DNA from: Kosakonia radicincitans DSM 16656
Lineage (GTDB): Bacteria; Pseudomonadota; Gammaproteobacteria; Enterobacterales; Enterobacteriaceae
Length of the DNA stretch: 64,000 nt
Direction of reading: 5' to 3'
Assembly (NCBI RefSeq): GCF_000280495.2
Contig: NZ_CP018016.1
Coordinates: 2,232,001-2,296,000, forward strand
Positions within the stretch are counted from its first letter, which is position 1. Each line of letters starts with the position of its first letter. Below, one piece after another: positions 47,433 through 56,157 of this stretch. Below the pieces are notes generated by a model. It saw only the letters and a program-made list of their open reading frames with translations. It was not told the origin of the DNA and did not search any database. The position numbers were made by a program, and so were the translations under genes.

Positions 47433-50400
47433 ATGAATATGTTGCTTTCATTGCTGACCAACCGCATTTTGTGGGGTTTCCTTGGCGTGACGGGGCTGGC
47501 TGCCGTGATCTGGATGATCGGCCCGCTGCTCTCCGTCGTCGACTCCCGCCCGCTTGAGTCAGAGCAAAACCGCATGATCACCATTGCGGTGATGTACCTG
47601 ATTTGGGTTCACAGCCACATTGTGCCGCGCCTCTATAATGCCTGGCTCAACCGTAAGCTGATGGACAACCTGAAAAGCGAAGAAGCCAAAGATCCGGTCG
47701 AGCGCAAACGCCTGAACAGTGAAGAACAAGTGCTTAATGAGCGCTTTGAAGAGGCCGCACAGGTACTGAAAAAAGCCCACTTTAACCAGCCGGGCCAGCG
47801 CGGACAGTGGACGCAGCGCTTCAGCACTCAGTATCTGTATCAGTTACCGTGGTATGTGATCATTGGTGCGCCGGGTTCCGGGAAAACCACTGCGCTGGTG
47901 AACTCCGGCCTGCAATTTCCGCTGGCGGATCGCTTTGGTAAAACCGCGCTGCGCGGCATTGGCGGAACGCGTAACTGCGACTGGTGGTTCACCAACGAAG
48001 CGGTGCTGCTGGATACCGCCGGTCGTTACACCACGCAGGAGAGCGAGCAGGTTCAGGATGCCAGCGAATGGGCGAAATTCCTCGGTCTGCTGCAAAAATA
48101 CCGCCGTCGCCAGCCGATTAACGGCGTGATTGTGACGATCAGCATCGCCGATCTGCTGACGCAATCCGCAGAAGCCTCCCGCGAACAGGCGCTCAATTTG
48201 CGCCAGCGGCTGACCGAGTTGCATGAGCAGTTGGGCATTCGTTTCCCGGTTTATGTACTGGTAACCAAAGCCGACTTGCTGAAAGGTTTTCGCGCCTATT
48301 TTGCCGGTTTTGATAAAGCGCAGCGCGACCAGATCTGGGGTTTCACCTTCCCGTGGGAAAAAGCCAGACTGGCGGATTTTGACTTGCAGGGCAGTTTTCT
48401 GCAGGAATTTGCCCTGTTACAGCAGCGGCTGGATGCGGCGCTGCCGGATACGCTGTTGCGGGAAAGCGATGCGCAGGCACGCGCGGAATGTTTCCTGTTT
48501 CCGCAGGAGTTCGCCGCACTTCGCCCGCTGCTGTCTGACTACCTGAACACGCTGTTTGCCCGCTCTAATTTCGAAACCGAATTCTCGCCGCGCGGTATCT
48601 ACTTCGCCAGCGGTACGCAGGAAGGCCTGCCTTTCGACCGCGTGATGGGTGAACTCAGCCGGGCGCTCTCGCTACCGCAGGGTAAAGCCGGAGATAACTG
48701 GGATTCGGTGAGTAAAGATGAGCCGGTACCGGGCGGGAAAGGGCAGAGCTTCTTTATCAAGCATGTGCTGCAAAACGTCATCTTCCAGGAAGCGGGTATT
48801 GCCGGGCAAAACCGCTGGTGGGAGCTACGCAGCCGGGCGGTGATCTGGTCCGGTTATGCGGCATTGCTGGCGCTGCTGATTGTTATCAGCGCCTTGTGGC
48901 TGACCAGCTACGGCAATAACAAAGATTATCTTGATGAAGTGCAGGCCAAAGTGCCGGCGCTGGATCAGGAGATCAAAGCGCTGCGTAACCGCCAGCAGGG
49001 CGATCTGTTTGCCATGCTGCCGCTGCTGAACGGGCTTGCCGCGCTGCCGCAGAGTGACGCCTTCGACATCAACAATCCGCCGATCACCCGCCGTATGGGA
49101 TTGTATCGCGGTAACGATGTGGCTGACGCCTCGCAGACGCTGTACCAGAAAGCGTTGCAACAGATGCTGTTACCGGAAGTGGCGATGCGCATTACCACCT
49201 GGCTGCGCAACGATAACGGCAGCGATGTGGAATACAGCTACGAAGCGCTGAAAGCCTACCAGATGCTCTATCAGCCGAAACATTACGACGGCAAATTCCT
49301 GCACTCGTGGGTGATGCTCAATCTGGAGCGCAATCTGCCGCAGAACGTCACCAAAGCGCAGATCCGCCAGCTTGAATGGCATCTGACGCAGTTGCTGGAG
49401 CCGCAAATTCAGTCGTCGCCGTACGCCAAAGATGAGGCGTTAATCAGCCGCGAGCAGGCAATGATTAACCAGCAGCCGCTCTCCACGCGCGTTTATGGTC
49501 GTCTGAAACGTCTGCTGGAACATGATGACAGCCTGAAGCCGGTTTCACTGGCTTCACTGGGCGGACCGCAAAGCGAGCTGGTCTTTTCGCGCAAAAGCGG
49601 CAAACCAGTGAGTGAAGGTCTACCGGGGCTGTACACGCCGGACGGCTACTGGAATACCTTCAACGCAAAGATCGCACCGGTCACCGCTTCCCTGCATGAA
49701 GATGATAGCTGGGTACTGGGCGCGACCACGCAGCCGGAAGATAAACAACAGACGGATAACGCGGTGCGCCAGCTCTACGCCCGCGACTTTATCGCTCTGT
49801 GGGACAGCTTTTTAAGCGACATTCAGCTTAATAACAGTGCCGATCTGAATCAGCGCATCAATACGGCGCGCTTGCTCTCCGGCAACAACTCACCGCTGCG
49901 TCGGCTGGTGCTCAACCTGAGCCAGCAACTGAAACTGACGCGGGATGAGCCGGAAGACGCTGAAAAAGCGAAAAACGCTGGTAGTACTAACCGTGGTACG
50001 CAGATGCTGGAAACCCTGTTCAGTAACCACGACGGCGCAGAGCAAACCACCAATGCTGCGGCCAGCCAGACGCCGGAACAGCGTGTAACCGAACACTTCG
50101 CGCCGATTATCGAACTGGCGCAGCCGCTGGAAAAAGGCGGGAAAACCATCGTCTTTGATGATTTTCTCAAGCAGGTTGATGAGCTGTACCGCTATCTGAC
50201 CGCCGTTCAGGATGCTGCCAACAGCGGGATGCCCCCGCCGGGGGGGGAAGCGATCAGCCGTTTACAGGCCAGCGCCGGACGTCTGCCCGGCGGCCTGCAA
50301 ACCATGTTCAGCAACATGGCCGTGGGAGCCAGCAGCGATACTCAGCGCCGGGATCTGGAAAATGTTCGCAAGCGTATCAGCGTTGAAGTGGGCAGCTTCT

Positions 50401-51047
50401 GCCGTCAGGCCATCGCCGGGCGTTATCCGCTGGTGCGCTCAGCCAGCAGCGAAGTGACGCCGGACGATCTGGCGCGCATGTTCGCGCCGGGCACCGGTCT
50501 GATGGATACCTTCTTTCGCGATAACCTGACCAATAAAGTCGACACCACGCAGTCCACCTGGCGCTTTATGCCAGGTATCGACGGCAAAACGCTGCCGGGC
50601 AGCGAAGGTTTGCTGGTGCCGTTCCAGCAGGCGCAGTCTATCCGCGATGCTTTCTTTGCCAATGGCAGCACCACGCCGTCGTTTCGCACAACCGTGCGCA
50701 CGGTGCGTATGGATAACAGCATCCTGACCATGACGCTGGATGTGGACGGGCAAATTCTGCGTTACAGCCACGGGCCGCAGGCGGTACAAATCGTTAACTG
50801 GCCGGGATCGGGCGGAACCAACCAGGTACGGATGCAGCTCGGTCTGGCCAGCGGCACAACCGCGACGCTGGTCACCAACGGCGCGTGGGCACTGAATCGC
50901 TTTTTCGATAAAGCCCGCGTCAGCCCCGGCAGTAGCAGCCTTAGCCGCCAGGCGACATTCACCATTGACGGGCATCAGGTGACGCTGGAGTTTGCGCCGA
51001 ACAGCATCCGCAACCCGTTCCAGCTTCCCCGTTTCGCATGTCCTTGA
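47433..51047 (+). CDS. tssM: T6SS inner-membrane protein TssM (IcmF)
   Basis: This 1204-residue protein is of typical length. Two N-terminal membrane helices (about residues 12-60) precede a cytoplasmic NTPase-like domain with Walker A GAPGSGKT at 145-152. A third helix (about 470-490; AVIWSGYAALLALLIVISALWL) leads to the large periplasmic IcmF/DUF1215 region that contacts TssJ. The C-terminal TssM beta domain has RYSHGPQAVQIVNWPG. The gene follows tssL by 3 bases. An unbroken run of eight G residues lies at 50240-50247 (codons for PPGGE), a potential slippage site; the frame is intact here. Confidence 0.97.
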   Translation: MNMLLSLLTNRILWGFLGVTGLAAVIWMIGPLLSVVDSRPLESEQNRMITIAVMYLIWVHSHIVPRLYNAWLNRKLMDNLKSEEAKDPVERKRLNSEEQVLNERFEEAAQVLKKAHFNQPGQRGQWTQRFSTQYLYQLPWYVIIGAPGSGKTTALVNSGLQFPLADRFGKTALRGIGGTRNCDWWFTNEAVLLDTAGRYTTQESEQVQDASEWAKFLGLLQKYRRRQPINGVIVTISIADLLTQSAEASREQALNLRQRLTELHEQLGIRFPVYVLVTKADLLKGFRAYFAGFDKAQRDQIWGFTFPWEKARLADFDLQGSFLQEFALLQQRLDAALPDTLLRESDAQARAECFLFPQEFAALRPLLSDYLNTLFARSNFETEFSPRGIYFASGTQEGLPFDRVMGELSRALSLPQGKAGDNWDSVSKDEPVPGGKGQSFFIKHVLQNVIFQEAGIAGQNRWWELRSRAVIWSGYAALLALLIVISALWLTSYGNNKDYLDEVQAKVPALDQEIKALRNRQQGDLFAMLPLLNGLAALPQSDAFDINNPPITRRMGLYRGNDVADASQTLYQKALQQMLLPEVAMRITTWLRNDNGSDVEYSYEALKAYQMLYQPKHYDGKFLHSWVMLNLERNLPQNVTKAQIRQLEWHLTQLLEPQIQSSPYAKDEALISREQAMINQQPLSTRVYGRLKRLLEHDDSLKPVSLASLGGPQSELVFSRKSGKPVSEGLPGLYTPDGYWNTFNAKIAPVTASLHEDDSWVLGATTQPEDKQQTDNAVRQLYARDFIALWDSFLSDIQLNNSADLNQRINTARLLSGNNSPLRRLVLNLSQQLKLTRDEPEDAEKAKNAGSTNRGTQMLETLFSNHDGAEQTTNAAASQTPEQRVTEHFAPIIELAQPLEKGGKTIVFDDFLKQVDELYRYLTAVQDAANSGMPPPGGEAISRLQASAGRLPGGLQTMFSNMAVGASSDTQRRDLENVRKRISVEVGSFCRQAIAGRYPLVRSASSEVTPDDLARMFAPGTGLMDTFFRDNLTNKVDTTQSTWRFMPGIDGKTLPGSEGLLVPFQQAQSIRDAFFANGSTTPSFRTTVRTVRMDNSILTMTLDVDGQILRYSHGPQAVQIVNWPGSGGTNQVRMQLGLASGTTATLVTNGAWALNRFFDKARVSPGSSSLSRQATFTIDGHQVTLEFAPNSIRNPFQLPRFACP

Positions 51048-51064
51048 ACTGCAAAGGAACGCCA

Positions 51065-51772
51065 ATGACGATGACTTCAGCAATCAGCTGGTACGGAAAA
51101 CTGCCGAGTGCCGGTGATTTTTTACAGCGCCGCTTTCCCGATGCGCTGCAACGGCAGTGGTCCCACTGGTTCCAGGTGGGGTTGATGAACTGGCAAAAAG
51201 AGGAACAGCGTGCCAGCGATCGCCAGTTCGGCAATGCGCCGGTATGGAATTTTGTTGTCCCGCCTATGCTTGGCGGGCAGCAAGTGCAGATGGGCTGTCT
51301 GCTGCCGGGGCGCGACAGCGTCGGGCGCCAGTACCCGATTTGCGCGCTGATGGCGATCAACCCGCTGGAGTGGACACCGCGCCATCTGGCGCAGGCGGGC
51401 GACTGGTATCAGCAACTGGGCCGCACGCTGCTGCACGCTATCCGCAATGGCTACTCGCCGGAACAGCTCGATCAGGCGCTGCTGTCGATTCCGCCCGTGC
51501 AGTTGGTTGCGCCGGAATCGCGCTCGGAAATTCTTGATGTGATCGGTTACGAAGGCGACGGCGAATCGACCATTGGCTGGAATCAGGCCGCCGAATGTTT
51601 CGACCCGCTGCGCCAGATCAGTTTCTGGTGGACCAACCGCAGCGACGGCTATCCGCTTTATACACACGTACATAGCGGCAATTTTACCGGGCAGCTCTTT
51701 ACGCTGCTGTTTGACCCGGCGGGGGGCGCCAGACCCGGTCGCCACGGTCTTTACCCACCGATGTTTGAATAA
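51065..51772 (+). CDS. tagF: T6SS regulator TagF (ImpM/SciT family)
   Basis: This 235-residue protein carries the family N-terminus SAISWYGKLPSAGDFLQRRFP and the segment GRQYPICALMA. In Pseudomonas aeruginosa TagF restrains T6SS assembly after translation, opposing the threonine-phosphorylation pathway via Fha. The ATG at 51065 has AAGGAA about 7 bases upstream; the frame is open further into tssM but has no better start. tssA follows after 11 bases. Confidence 0.93.
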   Translation: MTMTSAISWYGKLPSAGDFLQRRFPDALQRQWSHWFQVGLMNWQKEEQRASDRQFGNAPVWNFVVPPMLGGQQVQMGCLLPGRDSVGRQYPICALMAINPLEWTPRHLAQAGDWYQQLGRTLLHAIRNGYSPEQLDQALLSIPPVQLVAPESRSEILDVIGYEGDGESTIGWNQAAECFDPLRQISFWWTNRSDGYPLYTHVHSGNFTGQLFTLLFDPAGGARPGRHGLYPPMFE

Positions 51773-51783
51773 GCAGGTTGCGG

Positions 51784-52797
51784 ATGACGATTGACTCTTT
51801 ACTGGCTCCGGTCACGCCGGAGCAACCGTGCGGCGAGAATCTGGAGTATGACGCCGACTTCCAGGCGATGGAACAGGCCAGCCTCGGTAAAGCCGAGCAG
51901 CAGTTCGGCAACACGATCATTCCTGCCGAACCCGCCGACTGGAACCGCGTGGAAAAACTGGCCACCTCGCTGCTGGAACGCACGAAAGATATTCGCGTCA
52001 TGCTGGCGCTGACCCATGCATGGACGCGTCGTCGCGGGCTGGAAGGTTACGCCGACGGTTTGCTGCTGCTGGGCCAGGCGCTGGCGCTGTATTGGGATCA
52101 TCTCTGGCCGTCGCTTACCGATGGCGGTGAATTCGATCCCTTCTACCGTATTAATGCGCTGGCTGCGCTGAGCGACAAATCCGCGCTCACCACCACGCTG
52201 CGCCAGTCGATACTGTTACGCAGCAATGGAGATGAGCTGAATGTGCGCGATGCACAGGCGCTGCTGGATGGCAGTAAAACCGAATGCGCGGGTTACCCGG
52301 GCGGTCGGGTGCGTTTGATAGATGAACTGGTACGCGGCGGCCAACCCGGTATTGAAGCTATCGGGCAGATTGAAGGGCGCCTGCAAACCATCCGTACATG
52401 GCTGCTGGAACAACTGGGCGAAAGCGGGGTGCCGGAAATGGAACAGTTACTGAAAACGGTCAGCATGATTGCCGGAGCGAGCCGCGCTTCCCGTGGCGAT
52501 GAGCCGCCTGCGCCGTCCGCAGGGGAGGAGCAAAAAGCCCCTGCGCCACAGCCGGTTGCCGCACCGCTCGCAGCGCATACCGACTGGCGCACGGCGCAGG
52601 TAACGACGCGCGCCGACGCACAGTTGATGCTGGAGAAAGTGAAGCAATACTTTACTCAGCATGAACCGAGCCACCCGGCACCGCTGATGATCGATCGCGT
52701 ACAGCGGTTAATCGAACTCGATTTTATGGAAATTATTCGCGATCTGGCGCCCGATGGCGTAAGCCAGTTGCAAAACATCTTTGGGCGTCAGGAGTGA
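51784..52797 (+). CDS. tssA: T6SS assembly protein TssA
   Basis: This 337-residue protein has the ImpA N-terminal domain (residues 1-120; LLAPVTPEQPCGENLEYDADF and LTHAWTRRRGLEGYADGLLLL). A Pro/Ala-rich linker (about 235-265) and a C-terminal domain with EPSHPAPLMIDRVQRLIELDFMEIIRDL follow, the short-form TssA layout. TssA primes tube and sheath polymerisation at the baseplate or distal end. The ATG at 51784 is favoured over a TTG 6 bases upstream. Confidence 0.94.
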   Translation: MTIDSLLAPVTPEQPCGENLEYDADFQAMEQASLGKAEQQFGNTIIPAEPADWNRVEKLATSLLERTKDIRVMLALTHAWTRRRGLEGYADGLLLLGQALALYWDHLWPSLTDGGEFDPFYRINALAALSDKSALTTTLRQSILLRSNGDELNVRDAQALLDGSKTECAGYPGGRVRLIDELVRGGQPGIEAIGQIEGRLQTIRTWLLEQLGESGVPEMEQLLKTVSMIAGASRASRGDEPPAPSAGEEQKAPAPQPVAAPLAAHTDWRTAQVTTRADAQLMLEKVKQYFTQHEPSHPAPLMIDRVQRLIELDFMEIIRDLAPDGVSQLQNIFGRQE

Positions 52798-52871
52798 CGC
52801 GTACCGTGTTATGACGACAGGCGCGTCGCCAGTCGTCAAACCTTCACCGCGCATATTCGATGGAGAACATC

Positions 52872-53396
52872 ATGCCAATAAGTAACAGTGGTCAAAAATT
52901 TATCGCCCGCAACCGCGCGCCGCGCGTACAGATTGAGTACGACGTGGAAGTTTATGGCGCAGAGCGCAAAATCCAGCTTCCGTTTGTGATGGGCGTTATG
53001 GCGGATCTGGTCGGGAAACCGGTGGAGAACTTACCGTCTATTGAGGAGCGTAAATTCCTCGAGATCGATGTCGACAACTTCGATGAGCGTATGAAAGCGC
53101 TGAAACCGCGCGTCGCCTTCAACGTGGACAACACGCTGACGGGCGAAGGCCGGTTGAACGTCGATCTTACCTTCGACAGCATGGATGATTTCCTGCCGGA
53201 TGCCATCGCCCGCAAAGTCGAGCCGCTGAACAAACTGCTGGAAGCCCGCACGCAGCTTTCCAACCTGCTGACTTATATGGACGGAAAAAACGGCGCGGAA
53301 GAGCTGATCGCCAAAGTGTTGCAGGATCCGACACTGCTGAAATCCCTTAGCCAGTTGCCGAACAGCGACGAGAACGCGCAAGGTAAAGAGGAGTAA
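52872..53396 (+). CDS. tssB: T6SS sheath small subunit TssB (VipA)
   Basis: This 174-residue protein matches the TssB family (RNRAPRVQIEYDVEVYGAERKIQLPFVMGVMADLVG, FDERMKALKPRVAF). With TssC it forms the contractile sheath. GGAG 6 bases upstream supports the ATG at 52872 over an in-frame ATG at 52860. tssC begins 3 bases after its stop. Confidence 0.97.
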   Translation: MPISNSGQKFIARNRAPRVQIEYDVEVYGAERKIQLPFVMGVMADLVGKPVENLPSIEERKFLEIDVDNFDERMKALKPRVAFNVDNTLTGEGRLNVDLTFDSMDDFLPDAIARKVEPLNKLLEARTQLSNLLTYMDGKNGAEELIAKVLQDPTLLKSLSQLPNSDENAQGKEE

Positions 53397-53399
53397 ACC

Positions 53400-54899
53400 A
53401 TGAGCAATCCTTCGCAACAACATGAACAGCAGGGCGCCCAGGCCTTCAGTCAGGATGAATTTAGCTCACTGCTGAACAAAGAGTTCCGCCCGAAAACCGA
53501 CCAGGCGCGTTCGGCGGTAGAAAGCGCGGTGAAAACGCTGGCGCAGCAGGCGCTGGAAAATACCGTAACCTTCTCCAACGACACCTACCGCACCATTCAG
53601 AACCTGATTGCCGGTATCGATGAGAAGCTGTCGCAGCAGATTAACCAGATTATCCACCACGAAGAGTTTCAGAAACTGGAGAGTGCCTGGCGCGGCCTCA
53701 GCCATCTGGTGAATAACACCGAAACGGATGAGATGCTGAAAATTCGCTTTATGAGCATCTCCAAGCAGGAACTGGGCCGTAACCTGAAGCGTTTTAAAGG
53801 CGTCGGCTGGGATCAGAGCCCGATCTTCAAAAAAATCTACGAAGAAGAGTACGGTCAGTTCGGCGGCGAACCGTTTGGCTGCCTGGTGGGCGATTACTAC
53901 TTCGACCACAGCCCGCAGGATGTTGAGCTGCTCGGCGAGATGGCGCGTATCGGCGCGGCGGCGCACTGTCCGTTTATCACCGGCACCGCACCAAGCGTGA
54001 TGCAGATGGAGTCCTGGCAGGAGCTGGCGAATCCGCGCGATCTGACGAAAATCTTCCAGAACACCGAATACGCCGCCTGGCGTTCTCTGCGTGAATCGGA
54101 AGATGCTCGTTACTTAGGCCTCGTAATGCCGCGCTTCCTCTCCCGTCTGCCGTACGGCATTCGCACGAACCCGGTGGATAGCTTCGATTTTGAAGAAGAG
54201 ACCGACGGCGCGAACCACAACAACTACACCTGGGCAAACGCCGCTTACGCGATGGCGACCAACATCAACCGCTCCTTTAAAGAGTACGGCTGGTGCACCT
54301 CGATTCGCGGCGTTGAATCCGGCGGGGCGGTGGAAAATCTGCCGTGCCACACCTTCCCGAGCGACGATGGCGGCGTGGACATGAAGTGCCCGACCGAGAT
54401 TGCCATCAGCGATCGCCGTGAAGCGGAACTGGCGAAAAACGGCTTTATGCCGCTGATCCACCGTAAAAACTCTGACTTTGCCGCCTTTATCGGCGCGCAG
54501 TCGCTGCAAAAACCGACCGAGTACCACGATGCCGATGCCACCGCCAACGCGCGTCTGGCTTCCCGTCTGCCGTATCTCTTCGCCTGCTGCCGTTTTGCGC
54601 ACTACCTGAAGTGCATTGTGCGCGACAAAATCGGTTCCTTCCGCGAGCGCGACGAAATGGAACGCTGGCTGAACGACTGGGTGATGAACTACGTCGACGG
54701 CGACCCGGCGAACTCCTCGCAGGAAACCAAAGCGCGTAAACCGCTGGCCGCGGCCGAAGTGCAGGTGCAGGAGATCGAAGACAACCCTGGCTACTACGCC
54801 GCGAAATTCTTCCTGCGTCCGCACTACCAGCTGGAAGGTTTGACCGTGTCGCTGCGTCTGGTGTCAAAACTGCCGTCACTGAAAACCAAAGAGGCGTAA
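53400..54899 (+). CDS. tssC: T6SS sheath large subunit TssC (VipB)
   Basis: This 499-residue protein is of full length for the family. It has the conserved stretches LESAWRGLSHLVNNTETDEM, GCLVGDYYFDHSPQDVELL, FEEETDGANHNNYTWANAAYAMA and the C-terminal PHYQLEGLTVSLRLVSKLP. It interlocks with TssB in the sheath. A strong hairpin without a T run follows. Confidence 0.98.
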   Translation: MSNPSQQHEQQGAQAFSQDEFSSLLNKEFRPKTDQARSAVESAVKTLAQQALENTVTFSNDTYRTIQNLIAGIDEKLSQQINQIIHHEEFQKLESAWRGLSHLVNNTETDEMLKIRFMSISKQELGRNLKRFKGVGWDQSPIFKKIYEEEYGQFGGEPFGCLVGDYYFDHSPQDVELLGEMARIGAAAHCPFITGTAPSVMQMESWQELANPRDLTKIFQNTEYAAWRSLRESEDARYLGLVMPRFLSRLPYGIRTNPVDSFDFEEETDGANHNNYTWANAAYAMATNINRSFKEYGWCTSIRGVESGGAVENLPCHTFPSDDGGVDMKCPTEIAISDRREAELAKNGFMPLIHRKNSDFAAFIGAQSLQKPTEYHDADATANARLASRLPYLFACCRFAHYLKCIVRDKIGSFRERDEMERWLNDWVMNYVDGDPANSSQETKARKPLAAAEVQVQEIEDNPGYYAAKFFLRPHYQLEGLTVSLRLVSKLPSLKTKEA

Positions 54900-54907
54900 G
54901 CAGAAGG

Positions 54908-54934
54908 TGCCGCAGGCGGGATGCGCCTGCGGCA
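54908..54934 (+). other. Strong hairpin between tssC and tai4
   Basis: TGCCGCAGGCG / CGCCTGCGGCA is an 11-bp perfect GC-rich stem with loop GGATG, 9 bases after the tssC stop. No T run follows, so it is more likely an mRNA stabiliser or partial processing/attenuation site than an intrinsic terminator. Confidence 0.8.
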
Positions 54935-54963
54935 TGAAGGATTTCATAACAGAAGGATATGCG

Positions 54964-55395
54964 ATGAATCTATATCGAATAGCTGTTAGCAGTCTGCTGG
55001 TTTTCTCAACCCTGGTTTTAGCAGAAACACAAACTTATCAATACCCTCGGGCCCAATCATTACCGGAAGATGATACCTCTGTATTTCCACGCGATCCGTC
55101 TCTGTTAACCGGGCACGATGTGAATTTGACTGCCGAACGTTTTTTTAATGCCTGGAGCAATAAAGATAACGAGCGAGAACGTATCAAAGCGGATATGTAT
55201 TTTCTCGGGGTGTTGGATGCAACGGAAGGGAAAGCGTGGTGTGGGTATAAGAAGATACTGCCGGGTTCTGCCCATGAGCACGTTTTCTCGCGTCTGGCAA
55301 AGCTGAGTACTGAACAGCGTAAACAACCTGCCGCCAACTTTATTGTTGAGTCGATGAAGGAATTTCTGCCTTGCAAAAAAGGGAGCCAAAAATGA
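54964..55395 (+). CDS. tai4: Periplasmic immunity protein, Tai4/Rap1a-like
   Basis: This 143-residue protein has a cleavable signal peptide (NLYRIAVSSLLVFSTLVLA, cleavage after about residue 20). The mature part has the feel of the Rap1a/Tai4 immunity family: LTAERFFNAWSNKD near the start, YFLGVLDATEGKAWCGYKK in the middle with a conserved Cys, and a final FIVESMKEFLPCKK with the second Cys. Such proteins neutralise Tae4 amidase delivered into the periplasm by kin. It overlaps tae4 by 4 bases (ATGA), which strongly supports pairing. The DNA is visibly more A/T-rich than the T6SS core genes. Confidence 0.85.
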   Translation: MNLYRIAVSSLLVFSTLVLAETQTYQYPRAQSLPEDDTSVFPRDPSLLTGHDVNLTAERFFNAWSNKDNERERIKADMYFLGVLDATEGKAWCGYKKILPGSAHEHVFSRLAKLSTEQRKQPAANFIVESMKEFLPCKKGSQK

Positions 55396-55886
55396 GACCG
55401 TTATACGAGCAATTAAAAAAGCAGCATTACTCATCAAATGATACCCGCGCAGGATATGTTGCTCCCGATGTTTTATTTTCGGAAATTGGCTATGACTATA
55501 ACGATTTAATACGGCAAGGCGAGCAATATAAGAATACCTGTGCCGTAAGAATGAGTTTGGCTCTGCTGAAATGTAACATCGAATTTGCGGGGCGTTTTAC
55601 AATAAAAAGTGGCCCATATAAAGGCAAAAAGTTTGAAATGGGCGCCAAATTGCTTGCTGATCAATTAAATCGGGCTGATGTTTTTGGTAAGGCAGAAATC
55701 TACACCGATAAAGTCCAGGGCGGGCGAGCACTGTTAAAACGCCGGGGTGTAGTATTCTTTAATAAAATTGAGGGGTACGGTGGGGGGCATATCGATATGC
55801 TGGAACCGCTGACCAGCAACTCTTTTCTCTGTAATTCGGACTGTTATCCGTATTGTCAGGAAATCTGGTTTTGGGAATTAAAATAG
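55392..55886 (+). CDS. tae4: T6SS peptidoglycan amidase effector Tae4
   Basis: This 164-residue protein is of the Tae4 (Ssp1/Ssp2) family, NlpC/P60-like amidases that cut between D-glutamate and meso-diaminopimelate in target-cell peptidoglycan. The catalytic Cys is in YKNTCAVRMSLALL (Cys50), the His in GYGGGHIDML (His133), and Asp135 is a candidate third residue. The C-terminal CNSDCYPYC cluster suggests disulfides, and the end WFWELK fits the family. There is no signal peptide, as expected for a T6SS substrate loaded on Hcp. GGGAG lies upstream of the ATG. The A/T-rich composition suggests effector-cassette exchange. Confidence 0.88.
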   Translation: MRPLYEQLKKQHYSSNDTRAGYVAPDVLFSEIGYDYNDLIRQGEQYKNTCAVRMSLALLKCNIEFAGRFTIKSGPYKGKKFEMGAKLLADQLNRADVFGKAEIYTDKVQGGRALLKRRGVVFFNKIEGYGGGHIDMLEPLTSNSFLCNSDCYPYCQEIWFWELK

Positions 55887-55951
55887 TTGCTATTATTGCC
55901 GCATCCATCGCGATTTACGCAGTCGCGGAAAAAATAAAATCGAAGATTTAA
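55871..55951 (+). CDS. Possible 26-residue hydrophobic peptide after tae4
   Basis: A TTG start at 55871, overlapping the tae4 end in another frame, opens a 26-codon frame. It encodes a Lys-flanked hydrophobic helix (GIKIVAIIAASIAIYAVAEK). CAGGAAA lies about 9 bases upstream. It would suit a single-pass membrane peptide coupled to tae4. Chance occurrence is quite possible, and I recognise no family. Confidence 0.2.
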   Translation: MGIKIVAIIAASIAIYAVAEKIKSKI

Positions 55952-56157
55952 TTTTTCCGGTAAAACTTAATATAAAAGGTAAAGGCAACAATCACGACGA
56001 GTAAAAATACCGCCTTGCCGAAGAGGGTTCCTGTGGCAGCAAGTGTGAAAGTTTCATAGCGGGCGACATTAAACACTGACTCAATAATATCAATAAAAGT
56101 GTAGATGCCGACGACCGCGAAAAGGCAGATCAATAATAGCGCAATACCCTTTTTCAT
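55948..56157 (-). CDS. Small two-helix membrane protein of unknown function
   Basis: This open frame of 69 residues encodes a protein with two hydrophobic segments (about residues 4-25, GIALLLICLFAVVGIYTFIDII, and about 45-63, GKAVFLLVVIVAFTFYIKFY) and a basic C-terminus. It is convergent with tae4, lies between effector and hcp, and is on the opposite strand to the whole T6SS locus. The start at 56157 (MKKG) is chosen because it begins at a typical membrane N-terminus; the frame is open 20 codons further. Ribosome-site support is weak for both. It could be an extra immunity protein or a remnant of cassette exchange. Confidence 0.5.
   Translation of the reverse strand: MKKGIALLLICLFAVVGIYTFIDIIESVFNVARYETFTLAATGTLFGKAVFLLVVIVAFTFYIKFYRKN

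Noticed and set aside
54114..54824. A 236-residue minus-strand open frame
   Set aside because: It is antisense to the highly conserved tssC and has no family features.
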